From contig PWZG01000405.1 of NCBI GenBank assembly GCA_003567575.1, positions 1 to 5,603 of the forward strand: 5,603 nt of DNA, read 5' to 3'. The DNA comes from PVC group bacterium (GTDB lineage Bacteria; Verrucomicrobiota; Kiritimatiellia; CAIKKV01; PXCX01). Both the position numbers and the translations under genes were made by a program. Positions 5,535 to 5,603 of the stretch are shown one piece after another (positions within the stretch are counted from its first letter, which is position 1; every line of letters starts with the position of its first letter). The notes beneath the pieces were generated by a model, which was not told where the DNA came from, did not search any database, and worked only from the letters and a program-made list of their open reading frames with translations.

Positions 5535-5603
5535 TTAGCCATGAATATGTTGCTCCTTGTCCAATCGCTGCTCGATTCGCTGTACGATTCGGGCAAGTGT
5601 CTC
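5535..5603 (-). CDS. C-terminal fragment of a minus-strand protein, possibly a RAYT-type transposase
   Basis: The minus strand is open from the right edge to a TAA at 5537-5535. It encodes the last 22 residues of a protein that continues beyond the window: ETLARIVQRIEQRLDKEQ, then a short polar end. The charged, helical pattern reads like real protein, whereas the plus strand of the same bases gives a Leu-rich sequence without a ribosome site. LARIVQRIEQRL resembles the recognition helix and tail of the helix-turn-helix found at the C-terminus of some Y1/REP-associated transposases, and the adjacent GGGGTCAGACC motif agrees. With so few residues the assignment is tentative; another HTH protein would look similar. 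Confidence 0.4.
   Translation of the reverse strand, partial: ETLARIVQRIEQRLDKEQHIHG

Noticed and set aside
5541..5603. Plus-strand start of a new gene at the right edge
   Set aside because: The frame gives a Leu-rich sequence with no ribosome site. The minus strand of the same bases reads like a charged helical protein end with a proper stop.

Overview
The window carries four complete, same-strand (+) genes packed head to tail from 312 to 5431. They are flanked by a non-coding leader (1-311) and, at the right edge, by a repeat-like motif and the tail of a minus-strand gene. The tight packing (a 4-nt ATGA overlap, a 46-nt gap, a 26-nt gap), Shine-Dalgarno-like sites and a consensus-like sigma70 promoter identify a bacterium. 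The moderately GC-rich, GGC/GCC/CGC-biased codon use looks uniform across the four genes. The right-edge GGGGTCAGACC motif beside a minus-strand tail recalls REP-associated (RAYT) transposase loci, which are common in Proteobacteria and some other Gram-negative phyla. The sequence alone does not fix the phylum.

Layout. Positions 1-311 hold no convincing gene. They contain a perfect 10-bp GC-rich hairpin (44-71), two copies of a 15-nt direct repeat (110-124 and 208-222), a second hairpin that can pair in two ways (135-164), and a well-formed promoter (TTGACC, 17-bp spacer, CATAAT; 239-267). Downstream come a PaaI-type hotdog thioesterase (312-860), a PfkB-family sugar kinase (857-1903), a mannitol-1-phosphate-dehydrogenase-like long-chain polyol dehydrogenase (1950-3149) and a RecD2-type DNA helicase (3176-5431). 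From 5432 to 5534 is intergenic DNA with the GGGGTCAGACC motif, and 5535-5603 is the C-terminus of a minus-strand gene.

How the genes may work together. The kinase and dehydrogenase form a plausible sugar/polyol phosphate module: one phosphorylates a sugar or polyol, the other interconverts a polyol (phosphate) and a ketose (phosphate) with NAD(H). The thioesterase, translationally coupled to the kinase, would hydrolyse an acyl-CoA that the sequence does not identify. RecD2 is a DNA-repair helicase with no obvious link to the metabolic genes and is probably only a co-transcribed passenger. No defence system, CRISPR array or complete mobile element is present. The points most worth a second look are the unassigned kinase/dehydrogenase pair, the structured leader and the transposase-like edge.
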